Assembly: GCA_964531265.1 (NCBI GenBank)
Contig: CAZHDW010000011.1
Coordinates: 9,296 to 73,295, forward strand
Length of the DNA stretch: 64,000 bases
Direction of reading: 5' to 3'
DNA from: Hominenteromicrobium sp964531265
GTDB lineage: Bacteria > Bacillota > Clostridia > Oscillospirales > Acutalibacteraceae
Shown here in pieces: positions 27,097 through 35,696 of the stretch. The number at the start of each line of letters is the position of its first letter. The first letter of the stretch is position 1. The position numbers and the translations under genes were made by a program. The notes below the pieces were generated by a model. That model was not told the origin of the DNA. It saw only the letters and a list, made by a program, of their open reading frames with translations, and ran no database searches.

Positions 27097-27255
27097 ATGG
27101 CACACATCTGTCGTAATTGCAAGGGCGAGGGGAAGGTGGTTTGTCCGCGCTGTGTCGGTGACGGAAAGATTCAGGGCGAGACATGCTACTATTGCCAGGG
27201 TGAAAAGACCGTTGAATGCAAGGCTTGTGACGGCACAGGAATCGTTGAGGACTAA
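27097..27255 (+). CDS. DnaJ-type zinc-knuckle mini-protein
   Basis: A 52-residue protein made almost wholly of four CxxC units (CRNCKGEG, CPRCVGDG, CYYCQGEK, CKACDGTG), the arrangement of the DnaJ central zinc domain, enough to bind two zinc ions. It has neither J domain nor C-terminal domain. The ATG at 27097 follows AAGGAGG; codons further upstream have no site. It lies 30 bases before the vWA gene, so it is likely part of the same signalling operon and may be an adaptor binding unfolded or partner proteins. Its function is not known. Confidence 0.78.
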   Translation: MAHICRNCKGEGKVVCPRCVGDGKIQGETCYYCQGEKTVECKACDGTGIVED

Positions 27256-27285
27256 ATTATATAAATGACCAGGAGGTAAATTATT

Positions 27286-28005
27286 ATGTCAGATTACAAT
27301 TTTGGAGATTATCGTGAGATTGCACCGATTGCGCTTCATTTGCCGCACATGGCAACGTTACTGGCAGCCGATGCATCCGGTAGCATGTACGGCATGGCAA
27401 TCAATAGCGTGAACAGATGCATCAATAGATTCAAGAGAGACATCTGCAAGGATGATAAAGCTGCATCTGCTGTAGACGTTGCAGTGGTTAGCTTCAATAC
27501 TGAGCCCACAGTTGTTCAGAACTGGCGTCCGATAAAGGAGCTGGAGCCGGTCGAAATGTCTGCTGATGGCGGTACAGATATTTCAAAGGCATTGGATTTG
27601 AGCATTGATATGACTCGTGAAAGATGCAATTTGTATTTCGACAGCGGCATGGAGGTTAAGAAGCCGTGGATTATTCTTATAACCGACGGACGTGATCCGC
27701 ACATTGATGATGTTGCCGAGCGCGTAAAAAAACGCACAGAAGAGGGCAAACTGATGCTCTGGGTGCTTGCAGTTGGCGATTATGACAAGAAGACCATTGC
27801 AAAGCTGACGGGTGGCAAGCGCGTATTTGAGCTTAAAGATGGTGCTGACCTTGATTTCTCCGAGTTCTTCGACTTCATGGCCGTCAGCATTAAGACGGTT
27901 TCCACAGGTGCCGCCGGGGATGGAAGAGTATCCGTAAAGCACAGCATCGGTGGGGAGGACTCAAATTTCAGAGTGCCGGACCTCGATGAGTGGCTCAATG
28001 ATTGA
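27286..28005 (+). CDS. TerY-like von Willebrand factor A protein
   Basis: A 239-residue cytoplasmic vWA protein. The metal-ion-dependent adhesion site is intact: DASGS (Asp29, Ser31, Ser33), Thr in GGTDIS, and Asp in ITDGRDP. The opening IAPIALHLPHMATLLAADASGSM and the downstream PP2C and kinase genes match the TerY-P triad, in which a vWA protein works with a phosphatase and a kinase in stress signalling. AGGAGG lies before the ATG. The partner it binds cannot be told from sequence. Confidence 0.85.
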   Translation: MSDYNFGDYREIAPIALHLPHMATLLAADASGSMYGMAINSVNRCINRFKRDICKDDKAASAVDVAVVSFNTEPTVVQNWRPIKELEPVEMSADGGTDISKALDLSIDMTRERCNLYFDSGMEVKKPWIILITDGRDPHIDDVAERVKKRTEEGKLMLWVLAVGDYDKKTIAKLTGGKRVFELKDGADLDFSEFFDFMAVSIKTVSTGAAGDGRVSVKHSIGGEDSNFRVPDLDEWLND

Positions 28006-28017
28006 TTTTGATATGTT

Positions 28018-28046
28018 GTCGGCTGCATGGAAGCGATGCAGCCGAC
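28018..28046 (+). other. Perfect intercistronic hairpin in the TerY-P-like operon
   Basis: An 11-bp perfect stem (28018-28028 with 28036-28046, GTCGGCTGCAT and its complement) has a 7-base loop but no T run behind it. It stands 12 bases after the vWA stop and 21 bases before the phosphatase start, so it is better read as an mRNA-processing or stability element than as a terminator. Confidence 0.7.
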
Positions 28047-28067
28047 TTGCATAAAGGGGTATGGAAA

Positions 28068-29639
28068 ATGATCATCTCATACAAAGCAAATATGGCAGGC
28101 CCGTATCACATTGATAATGGTATTCCGTGCCAGGATTCATATGCGGTCAAAAAGGGTAAGGATAATTTCATTATAGCGGCTGTGGCCGACGGGCTTGGCA
28201 GTGAGAAGTATTCTGACATTGGCTCTAAGGTTGCCGTGAACTCTGTGGTTGAGGAATGTGCCGAAAATATATCCGCCGATAATTTCTTTGAAGACAACAA
28301 GAAACTGATGACCCGCGCAATGATAAACGCATATAAAGCGGTTCTCGCGAGAGCCAAGGAGGACGGCAATAATCCCAATGAATATGACTCTACGCTATGC
28401 TTGTGTGCATATGACGGAGAAAAGCTCTTCTATGCCCAGTCCGGAGACAGCGGAATGCTTGCACTTATGGAAAATGGTGAATATCGCCGTGTGACAGTGC
28501 AGCAGCGTGACGATGAAGGCAGAGTATTTCCTCTTTGCTTCGGCCCCGGCAAATGGGAGTTCGGATGTATTGATGAGCCGGTATCGGCGGTTATGCTGAT
28601 GACTGACGGCGTGCTCGATAATATTTGTCCGCCAATTATGCGTAACATGGAGATAGCTGTTAATGTTCCTCTGGCGCAGAAGTTTATGGATCACTTTGAT
28701 GTGCAGGATGATAAGCTGGAGTCCCTAGAGGAGGCGGCTGCAAGCTATTTAAGGGATTATCCGAGAGATTGTCTTGATGACGACAAGACAATTGTTGTGC
28801 TGATAAATACCGAAAGAAAGCCTCAAAAGCTTGATCCCGAATACTATGCACCGCCGGATTGGGAAGCACTGCAAAGAGAAGCAGAGGCGAGACTGTGGAG
28901 CAATACCGAAGTTCCGAAGCAGGACACCGAGCAGATAAACGACGATGATGCAGATGTGAGTTTGCCTGAAGATGAGGAAAAACCCGCGGAAAACAATGAG
29001 AAATCAAATGACAGCACTGATATGAACGAGGATAAGGGTACATTGCCCATTACGGAAAGTATTGACGAAGAAAGTGTCGATGTTGATGAGCCGTCGACAA
29101 GCGGAAAACGTTTCAAGCTTGATGCAGATACAAGCCTTGATATTATTCTTGTTTTTCTTCTGTTTATGATCGGTATCCTTTCGTGGTTGGTCAGCAAATT
29201 ACTGCTTGCCAAGGTGGATTTTACTGTTTTGGGTTCTTTCTTTACGTCAGTCCTCTCACATGCAGCGGTATTTCTTTCGGATTCTTGCTTTGAGATAGCC
29301 GTGAAATGCGCATGTACAAAAATTCCTCTTTTGGCAGGTGTGCTTGCCGCTGTGGGAGCGAGCCTCGGAGAAATGGTAGCATACTGCATGGGCAGGTTTG
29401 GCGAAAGTCTGCTGCCGAAGAGATTGGTCGGGTTTTTGCGCAAAAGAGTATCGCCGGGATTTTTGGCGGTAACTGTGTTTTCGGCGCTGCCGCTTCCGAT
29501 TTTTGACATTGTGGGAATCTTTTTCGGTGCTGTCAGAATGAAAACATGGAGATTTCTTGCCGCATGCTTTTGCGGTAAGCTTATAAAGTTTGCGGCCTAT
29601 ATCAGTTTGGCACAAGAGGTCATCAAATTAGTAGGATAG
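28068..29639 (+). CDS. PP2C-family phosphatase fused to a VTT/DedA-like membrane domain
   Basis: A 523-residue two-part protein. Residues 1-250 form a PPM/PP2C-type phosphatase with its metal aspartates: Asp23 (CQDSY), Asp41 (VADGLGS), SGDSG, MTDGVLDN and DDKTIVVL. A low-complexity acidic linker (about 265-350) leads to a hydrophobic half from residue 357. This has a first helix (LDIILVFLLFMIGILSWL), then GASLGEMVAYCMGR, SALPLPIFDIVGIFFGA and FCGKLIKF, the pattern of VTT/SNARE-associated DedA-like proteins. Stand-alone PP2C is the rule in TerY-P triads, so the fusion is unusual. It would tether a serine/threonine phosphatase to the membrane, with a possible lipid- or ion-handling domain. The start at 28068 is the first ATG that leads into the PP2C fold. 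Confidence 0.82.
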   Translation: MIISYKANMAGPYHIDNGIPCQDSYAVKKGKDNFIIAAVADGLGSEKYSDIGSKVAVNSVVEECAENISADNFFEDNKKLMTRAMINAYKAVLARAKEDGNNPNEYDSTLCLCAYDGEKLFYAQSGDSGMLALMENGEYRRVTVQQRDDEGRVFPLCFGPGKWEFGCIDEPVSAVMLMTDGVLDNICPPIMRNMEIAVNVPLAQKFMDHFDVQDDKLESLEEAAASYLRDYPRDCLDDDKTIVVLINTERKPQKLDPEYYAPPDWEALQREAEARLWSNTEVPKQDTEQINDDDADVSLPEDEEKPAENNEKSNDSTDMNEDKGTLPITESIDEESVDVDEPSTSGKRFKLDADTSLDIILVFLLFMIGILSWLVSKLLLAKVDFTVLGSFFTSVLSHAAVFLSDSCFEIAVKCACTKIPLLAGVLAAVGASLGEMVAYCMGRFGESLLPKRLVGFLRKRVSPGFLAVTVFSALPLPIFDIVGIFFGAVRMKTWRFLAACFCGKLIKFAAYISLAQEVIKLVG

Positions 29640-29655
29640 GTCTGGAGGTAGCAAA

Positions 29656-31200
29656 ATGGATGTCTATACGCAAAAGGGTACAAAGCTGGTACTGAAGGAG
29701 CCTGCGATGAAGTCCGGCGGAGAAGGTGCTGTGTATGAGATCGAGGGCTTTTCAAACCGTGTGGCTAAGATATACCATGACCCGGCGGATGCAAAGACCA
29801 GAGAAGAAAAAATAAACGCTATGGTGAGTATTGGCAGGGGCTATGCCTTTAAAAGTGCGGGCGTTGCGGATAAAATAGCATGGCCGATGTCACCGTTGTT
29901 CGATGATAAGCATCAATTTGTTGGATTTGGCATGATGCGTATAGATGCAAATACTGAGCTTGATGATCTCTATTCCTATCCACCGACAAAGAAGTCTGCA
30001 TCGATCAGTATGCGTGGGAGAGTTGATATCCTTATAAATCTCTGTGATATCATCAATAGACTGCATATGACAGGACAAGTGTTCGGAGACTTTAACCCCA
30101 ACAACATAAAGGTAATGCCGAACGGTACGGTGTACTTTGTTGATGCGGATTCCTATCACATTATAACCACTTCAAAGGAGTTTCGCTGTGTGGTCTGTGC
30201 CCCGGGATATGTTGCACCTGAGGTTATCAGGGCTTGTAGGGGCACGACCTATGAGAAGTGTAAGCAAACGACATTTACGGTATACTCGGATTATTATGCT
30301 CTTGCGATACATATCTTCCGCGTCTTAATGAATGGCTGTCATCCGTTTAGCTGCGAAAGAAGTTCGACTCAGATGAAGTCCGCACCTGCACCGAAATCCC
30401 TGGATAAAAGAGTAGAAGCGTGCGAGACACCGTTTTTCAAAAATCTTACAGGCTACGTCAGGCCGCATTATGCGCCGGATATCGATTCCTTTCCGACGTA
30501 CATTACCGATTTGTTCAAGAGAGCCTTTGTGGATGGGCATACTGATCCGAGAAAGCGCCCGAATGCGTTGGAGTGGAAAGCGGCGCTTACCGTATACCAA
30601 AAGGGGCTGGTTCACTGCAAAAGTCTTGGAACAGAACATTATCACTGGAACGGCAGTAAGGTCTGTCCCTATTGTGCGGCGGATAAACGCTATCGGGCTA
30701 AAATGGGTAACAGTCCTGTGTCCAAGGTGGGTCAATTTGCCAAGGGAGTAATCAGCGTTCAGCATGCTGCAAATAATTCCTCGGCGCAAACCTCGGTAGC
30801 AGCGGCGGCAAAAACAGGCATCACGGGAACAGTACCCTACAACAAGCGCTTTTGGGTAACGTCCTATATCTTCGCACTGATAGCATTAGCCTTTATTACA
30901 GGCTACGTGCTGCCGGGAGCACTTTTCGATGCGCTTGAATCCGAGATGCAACAATTTATCGGAGCTGTAGGCTCATGTGTCTCAGGGTTATCCGGCGCAC
31001 ATCTTTATAATTCTGCCGGTTCATTTTCTACAAATGGAAAGTATTCGGTGAGTGAATATCTGGCTTCGGTGTTTTCTGCGGTCGTGGGACTGGCACTGTT
31101 TTGCGTCGGATACTACATTGTTTTACTGATAGGCAAGCCCATAGTCTACGTTGCAGCGCTTTGGCTTTTCATTAGTGCGTTGATCTCTATTTATTGGTAA
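29656..31200 (+). CDS. Protein kinase-like protein with zinc ribbon and membrane helices (TerY-P kinase)
   Basis: A 514-residue protein. Residues 1-300 form a Ser/Thr-kinase-like fold: glycine-rich loop SGGEGAVYE (20-28), Lys38 in AKIYH, catalytic loop GDFNPNN (Asp145, Asn150) in place of HRD, and VDADS with Asp163 in place of DFG, as in YegI-type kinases. A zinc ribbon follows (HCKSLG...HYHWNG...CPYC, about 310-340). The C-terminal third has two or three hydrophobic helices (about 395-420 and 460-514), so the protein is membrane-bound. Phosphatase, vWA and kinase in this order are the TerY-P triad. A GGAGG site lies 8 bases upstream. Confidence 0.85.
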   Translation: MDVYTQKGTKLVLKEPAMKSGGEGAVYEIEGFSNRVAKIYHDPADAKTREEKINAMVSIGRGYAFKSAGVADKIAWPMSPLFDDKHQFVGFGMMRIDANTELDDLYSYPPTKKSASISMRGRVDILINLCDIINRLHMTGQVFGDFNPNNIKVMPNGTVYFVDADSYHIITTSKEFRCVVCAPGYVAPEVIRACRGTTYEKCKQTTFTVYSDYYALAIHIFRVLMNGCHPFSCERSSTQMKSAPAPKSLDKRVEACETPFFKNLTGYVRPHYAPDIDSFPTYITDLFKRAFVDGHTDPRKRPNALEWKAALTVYQKGLVHCKSLGTEHYHWNGSKVCPYCAADKRYRAKMGNSPVSKVGQFAKGVISVQHAANNSSAQTSVAAAAKTGITGTVPYNKRFWVTSYIFALIALAFITGYVLPGALFDALESEMQQFIGAVGSCVSGLSGAHLYNSAGSFSTNGKYSVSEYLASVFSAVVGLALFCVGYYIVLLIGKPIVYVAALWLFISALISIYW

Positions 31201-31211
31201 GGAGACTTATT

Positions 31212-32210
31212 ATGAAAGCTTTTTCTTTTGTTCCTGACACACAGTACAGATATTTTTATGAGCAGTTGACCGACAATGAAAAGGTCGCATATGACAGGCT
31301 GCTGAGGGGCTATTTTGAGCAGGAAAGCAGAATAACGGTGGATACAAGCGATACCGGGACGGTATGGCGCATACATGATTGTATCTGCTTTGATGTGCCT
31401 GAGCTGTTCAACGTAAAGCAAGTGAGGGCCTTGGCAGACCCGTTCTCCGGAGCAATAACTGTTTGTCCGGAGTATCGCTTTGATGAAAATATGCAGTGCG
31501 AAATGCTGAAATCCATGGAGCTTGCAACGAAGGCATTTATCAGCAGTGCGGCTGGACTGTCGGACAAGGAAAAGGTAAAGCGAGTACATGACTATATAAT
31601 TCGCTCGGTCGTCTATAAGGATGTGGATGCACCGTATAGTCATGAAGCGCCGGGAACAATACTGTACGGTATAGGCGTGTGCGAGGGAATCTCTAAGGCG
31701 TTCAAATATCTGTGTGACAGACTGGGAGTGAAGTCGGTTGTGGCTGTGGGAAAAGCATACGGTGAGGGGATCGCCCCCGATAGCGCAGGACATGCATGGA
31801 ATATCGTGTTTCCGGATGGGCAACCGTACCATATTGATATCACATTTGACTATTCGGTGAGCGAGGATGATATCATACGATATGATTATTTTCTGCTTTC
31901 GGATAAGCAGATATCAGCGGATCACACATGGAGTGATTTACCGAGCTGTGATGTTGCGGAGGAATATTATGTCGAGCAGGGAAATCTGGCAAACAGTGGG
32001 GGAGTGCTGAAAAGGCTTGTCAAGGATAAGCTTACGGCTGATGCTCCACTGGTGGTCAAATTGCCGAGTATTTCCGGGGATGAGGAAGCCATAAGTGAAA
32101 AGGTAATGGGTGTGATAGTGAACGCTGTGCCGTTGCATCGCTCTATAAACAGAAGTGTATCTCTCGCATATAACAGTGCGAGGATGATATTTCGAATAAG
32201 GCTTGTATAA
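31212..32210 (+). CDS. Transglutaminase-like cysteine protease domain protein
   Basis: A 332-residue protein with no signal peptide, so probably cytoplasmic. The transglutaminase-like triad is visible: Cys157 in GIGVCEGISKAF, His194 in GHAWNIV, and Asp209 in YHIDITFD. Such proteins are mostly peptidases or amidases. The N-terminal part (FVPDTQYRYFYEQLTDNEKVAYDRL) resembles regions found in other Clostridia transglutaminase-like proteins. AAGGAG at 31199 sets the start, 11 bases after the kinase stop, so it is co-transcribed with the triad and may act on a target of the kinase. That link is inferred. Confidence 0.8.
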   Translation: MKAFSFVPDTQYRYFYEQLTDNEKVAYDRLLRGYFEQESRITVDTSDTGTVWRIHDCICFDVPELFNVKQVRALADPFSGAITVCPEYRFDENMQCEMLKSMELATKAFISSAAGLSDKEKVKRVHDYIIRSVVYKDVDAPYSHEAPGTILYGIGVCEGISKAFKYLCDRLGVKSVVAVGKAYGEGIAPDSAGHAWNIVFPDGQPYHIDITFDYSVSEDDIIRYDYFLLSDKQISADHTWSDLPSCDVAEEYYVEQGNLANSGGVLKRLVKDKLTADAPLVVKLPSISGDEEAISEKVMGVIVNAVPLHRSINRSVSLAYNSARMIFRIRLV

Positions 32211-32226
32211 ATAAAAATCTCAATAG

Positions 32227-32268
32227 AAAAAGGACTGTTCAAGCTGTAATGCCTGAACGGTCCTTTTT
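32227..32268. terminator. Bidirectional terminator between converging operons
   Basis: A 15-bp stem (32227-32241 with 32254-32268, one G-T pair) starts with AAAAA and ends with TTTTT, so it can stop transcripts from both sides: the TerY-P-like operon from the left and the sensor gene from the right. Confidence 0.88.
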
Positions 32269-32271
32269 AGT

Positions 32272-33948
32272 TTAAATATGGGTCTCGGTTGAACTATCGT
32301 TGGAGGCTTCCTCCTGCTTTAGAATTGCGGCATAGCGCAAAAGCTGCTTCAGAGAATGTACGCCGAGCTTTGAATAGATATTCTTGTTATGAAAGCGCAC
32401 TGTCGACTCCTGCAATCCCAGAGCCGCTATTATCTCCTTAACGCCCTTGCCCTGCATGTAAAAATCGAACACCTGACGTTCCTTTCCGGTCAGCATTTGG
32501 AGGCCGTTTTTGAAATTCTCAAAATCATAGGGATCGATCTCATCCTTGCGAGAGTATGCGAGGCGCTCATTTTGCTTTGCTGTTTCATCAAATTTACTTT
32601 GCAGCTCGGTGGCAGCTGTCATTGCGTCGGCCTTTTCACGACGAAGCTTATTCAGCTCCGCTTCGTTTATTCTGTCCTGATCCGCAAGGAAGACAAAAAG
32701 GTCTTTAATCTCGGATGCGTATGCCGTGTCTTGAATGTATTCCTTCTTCCGGATTCTGTTCAATGCATCCTTTATCGGACGCAGGTACTGTCTTGCAAAA
32801 AACATGGAAAGCCCGACAACAGCGGCGGCAAAACCGACTATAAGAATTACCACACGCAACAGATCAATCGTCAGCATATTTGTATAATCCTGCTTTGGTA
32901 TGAGGACGCTTATGGCGGAGGAGCATTCGTTGGGGCAGAGCGGAATCTCCAGTGTGATTCCGATATAGGCTTCATTTTCGTTCCAATACTCGGTGAGACC
33001 GCTGCCGAAATCCTTAGAAGCAAAGCTGCCGTGCGGTTCCAGATAGTATTCGTTCAAAATTCCGGCGCTCAGAGTGGAGGATTCGGACAGCTCCAGACCG
33101 CTACTGCTTTTTGAGATACAGAAAATTGCGTGATCCAGCTCGGATGGCTGGGCAAATATCTGCTTAAAATAGCCCTCGTTCAATTCAAAGCCGCACAGTC
33201 CGTAGAAAGTGCCGTCAGCGGATAAAAGCGGTATCGTCATAAGCATTACATGCTGATCGGTGCCGGGGAGAAGAACCACATCGGTAATGCGGTAGCACTG
33301 ATTCAGCGGAAAAGCCGCAGTGCTCTTGATTTCCTCGAAATTAGGAAATAAGTCCGTGCTGAATTCCAGTCTCCACTTTCGGTGGGGCATACAACTGTGG
33401 TCCTTGCCCGTCTGAGCCAGGCCCCTATAAAGCAGGACACGGGTGTCACTGACATCCAGATTGTTGCGCTGTAAATATATGCCCGTGCGTGATGTTTCAG
33501 CATTTTTAACGTTTGAATTTACCTGTGCATCAAGCATTATAAAGGCGCCTGTGCAATCAGCCTCCCAAAGCTTGTGACGGAGCATATCGATGAGCCCTTC
33601 CTGGAGGTTTTCAATATGCTTTTCGGAATTATTCAGATTCTGAAAGACGATGTGATTATCGTCGAGATAGGTCTCCAGTATTTCGGTTGTATTATAAGAA
33701 AGCTGCACACACATGACAGCCAAGCTTTCGTAATAGGTGTCGACCTGTCGTTCAAACAGCTCAGTTTGAAATTCCAGCGTTTTTGCGACACGCTGCTTTG
33801 TACCGGTAAAGTTGCCTATCAGGAACAGTCCTGCCAGCAGCAGTGCACACAGCAGGATGACCAGAATGCACATGTAGCCGAAAAGCATTCGTCTGAGAGT
33901 TAGTTTTTTAGCGGTGAAATGAGGCGGTTTCATCCTTGCAGACACCAC
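32272..33948 (-). CDS. Membrane-bound LuxR-type regulator with extracytoplasmic sensor domain
   Basis: A protein of about 558 residues. There is a first membrane helix (about 20-46), a large extracytoplasmic domain of about 320 residues that could be Cache-like, a second helix (about 372-396), a coiled-coil linker, and a C-terminal LuxR/GerE helix-turn-helix (486-550: LTGKERQVFDFYMQGKGVKEIIAALG...TVRFHNKNIYSKLG). No histidine kinase or receiver domain is seen, so it should be a one-component regulator. A GTG at 33948 or an ATG at 33933 could start it; neither is decisive. It directly follows the solute-binding protein gene, which may capture its ligand. Confidence 0.8.
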   Translation of the reverse strand: MVSARMKPPHFTAKKLTLRRMLFGYMCILVILLCALLLAGLFLIGNFTGTKQRVAKTLEFQTELFERQVDTYYESLAVMCVQLSYNTTEILETYLDDNHIVFQNLNNSEKHIENLQEGLIDMLRHKLWEADCTGAFIMLDAQVNSNVKNAETSRTGIYLQRNNLDVSDTRVLLYRGLAQTGKDHSCMPHRKWRLEFSTDLFPNFEEIKSTAAFPLNQCYRITDVVLLPGTDQHVMLMTIPLLSADGTFYGLCGFELNEGYFKQIFAQPSELDHAIFCISKSSSGLELSESSTLSAGILNEYYLEPHGSFASKDFGSGLTEYWNENEAYIGITLEIPLCPNECSSAISVLIPKQDYTNMLTIDLLRVVILIVGFAAAVVGLSMFFARQYLRPIKDALNRIRKKEYIQDTAYASEIKDLFVFLADQDRINEAELNKLRREKADAMTAATELQSKFDETAKQNERLAYSRKDEIDPYDFENFKNGLQMLTGKERQVFDFYMQGKGVKEIIAALGLQESTVRFHNKNIYSKLGVHSLKQLLRYAAILKQEEASNDSSTETHI

Positions 33949-33949
33949 C

Positions 33950-35281
33950 TTATTTTATGCCCTTGAACAGCTCCCAAAGCTCATTTGACAGAGCCTCGGC
34001 ACTCTCTCCGCTTTGATAGCGCTGCGGCATGGTGGTTTGCTCAATGCGCAAGGCGTCATACAGGGCATATATCTTGTTATAATATCCTGCAAACGATGGC
34101 TCGCGAACAGCCGTGGCGGTTTTGTTGACCAAATTCATCGTCTCATACAGGTTCTTGTAGGCCTCGGACTGAAACTCAAAGTCACTTATACCGTCAAAGG
34201 AAGCCTTATTGACGGGCATGTAGCCTGTTTCGACACAGAATTCAAGGTTGCGGTCTGCCTCGGTGAGCCAACGTGCAAATACAGCGGCGGCCTCCGCTTT
34301 CTGGTCAGTAGTCTTCAGAGCACAGAGTCCCACACCTGCCTGAGTGACGAGCAGCTCGGTGCCCTCGGCTGTTGGCGGCGGCAGTATCTGCAAGCCCATC
34401 GGCTCGGAGGTGTTATCAGGGTAGGTGACGGTATCATTGTAATAGAGGATGGACGCGGAGGAACCAAGGCCGGCGATTACCTCTCCGGTCATTACCTGGG
34501 TGTTGGAATAAAGGTCGGAAACAACTATATGTCCCTTGGCTATAGCCTCTGCAAACTGAAGCCAGGATTCCTTAAGTGCTTCATTTTCGAAATCATACCA
34601 GCCGTCGTCGGTGTAAAGGTCATCACAGCCATGCTCCATGGCGTTAAGCTCAACTGCACGTATTGCAAAGTCCAACGCACAGAACGGTTTGCCGCCGGAA
34701 TACTCGTAATACTTTTCGGCCGCTTTAAAGAAGCCGTCCCACGTGGACAGACTGTCATATGTTACGCCGGTTGCGCTCGAAAAGCGGTCAAACTGAGTAC
34801 CGGAGATGAAGAGCAGATGAGTTGATTTCGATACCGGGAACACAGACAGCTTGCCGTCAACCATGCCGTCCTCCAGAAAATCTGGCACATAGTTCTCAAG
34901 CTCCTCAGCCGTAAATACCTCCTGCCAGTCGAGCACATTATCCGCACCGAGCTCTTTTACATTGTTGTTGTGGCAGAAGAACAGATCGGGCATGTCCATT
35001 GCTCCCGCATCGCTGTTTTGTGCGGCAAGGAGTTTTTCACCTATCTGGGCCGTGGATGACATCAACGAGACATTGATGATAATGCCCTTCTCCTTGCCGA
35101 GTGTACGGTTGAATTCCTCGACCAGACGATTCATCGGAGAATCGGCCTGCTCACCGTAGACATGCCACATTGTCAGAGTTACGGGATTCTTGGCGTCAAG
35201 CTCTGTTTTGGCGGAGCACCCCACAAGAAGTGACGCCAGCAGAAGCAGGCAAGCCAGTAGCGCTGCTGCAAATTTTTTCAT
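33950..35281 (-). CDS. Extracellular solute-binding lipoprotein (ABC family 1), no transporter nearby
   Basis: A 443-residue lipoprotein: signal peptide with lipobox LVGC (Cys22), then the type 1 sugar-binding fold (VTLTMWHVYGEQADSPMNRLVEEF, VFARWLTEADRNLEFC). Family members bind sugars or oligosaccharides at the outer membrane face. No permease or ATPase is encoded here; instead the gene is followed at once by the membrane LuxR-type regulator, so a ligand-presenting role in sensing is plausible. GAGGAGG precedes the start. A strong minus-strand promoter lies about 300 bases upstream. Confidence 0.87.
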   Translation of the reverse strand: MKKFAAALLACLLLLASLLVGCSAKTELDAKNPVTLTMWHVYGEQADSPMNRLVEEFNRTLGKEKGIIINVSLMSSTAQIGEKLLAAQNSDAGAMDMPDLFFCHNNNVKELGADNVLDWQEVFTAEELENYVPDFLEDGMVDGKLSVFPVSKSTHLLFISGTQFDRFSSATGVTYDSLSTWDGFFKAAEKYYEYSGGKPFCALDFAIRAVELNAMEHGCDDLYTDDGWYDFENEALKESWLQFAEAIAKGHIVVSDLYSNTQVMTGEVIAGLGSSASILYYNDTVTYPDNTSEPMGLQILPPPTAEGTELLVTQAGVGLCALKTTDQKAEAAAVFARWLTEADRNLEFCVETGYMPVNKASFDGISDFEFQSEAYKNLYETMNLVNKTATAVREPSFAGYYNKIYALYDALRIEQTTMPQRYQSGESAEALSNELWELFKGIK

Positions 35282-35501
35282 TGTTACTGCCTCCTCAATT
35301 AATAAACGTGGATGTTCTGTTAATACCCCCCTAAAAACCGTTCAAGAAACGAAAAAAACAAGTTTTTTTCACATTTTCCTATCAATTCGAGGCTTTTTTG
35401 GGGGGACAAATCAAAAGAAATCCCTAAAATAGTATTTGCGAGAGCTTCCGAAGGAGGGTATATAGGTCTTGCCGATGACTGAAATCGAAAGGGGTATCCT
35501 A

Positions 35502-35528
35502 TTTGTGCATGGGTCACTCATGCACAAA
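35502..35528. promoter_or_regulatory. 10-bp perfect dyad in the leader of the solute-binding protein gene
   Basis: TTTGTGCATG (35502-35511) and CATGCACAAA (35519-35528) form a perfect inverted repeat with a 7-base centre. It lies in the 415-base gene-free stretch 35282-35696, downstream of the minus-strand promoter at 35584-35612. It could be an operator or an RNA hairpin in the leader. The rest of the stretch holds T- and G-rich tracts; I could not match it to a riboswitch class. Confidence 0.55.
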
Positions 35529-35583
35529 GCACTCTGACCGCATGCCAATGAAGTACAGAGTCCACCCCGTTTATTCTGAAATA

Positions 35584-35612
35584 ATTATAGCGCATAATTT
35601 GTCGATAGTCAA
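35584..35612 (-). promoter_or_regulatory. Minus-strand promoter for the solute-binding protein/LuxR operon
   Basis: On the minus strand TTGACT (35612-35607) and TATAAT (35589-35584) are 17 bp apart. Transcription would start near 35577, giving a leader of about 295 bases to the lipoprotein gene, long enough for leader regulation. A plus-strand TATAAT at 35635-35640 lies beyond it and may belong to the divergent zinc-ribbon operon, but I see no matching -35. Confidence 0.7.
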
Positions 35613-35696
35613 CGAAGACGTGCGCTGTCAAGGCTATAATAGATACACTGGTGTTAAGTGTAAACACTTTACAGCTCTGAGAGAGGAGGCTTGAAA

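Noticed and set aside
27097..32210. Tellurite-resistance operon
   Set aside because: Although TerY-P-like genes are present, no TerC, TerD or TerZ-type gene is seen, so tellurite resistance cannot be claimed.
35282..35696. Known riboswitch (for example c-di-GMP or preQ1 class) in the leader of the lipoprotein gene
   Set aside because: I compared remembered core motifs on both strands and found no convincing match; it is listed only as a dyad and leader.
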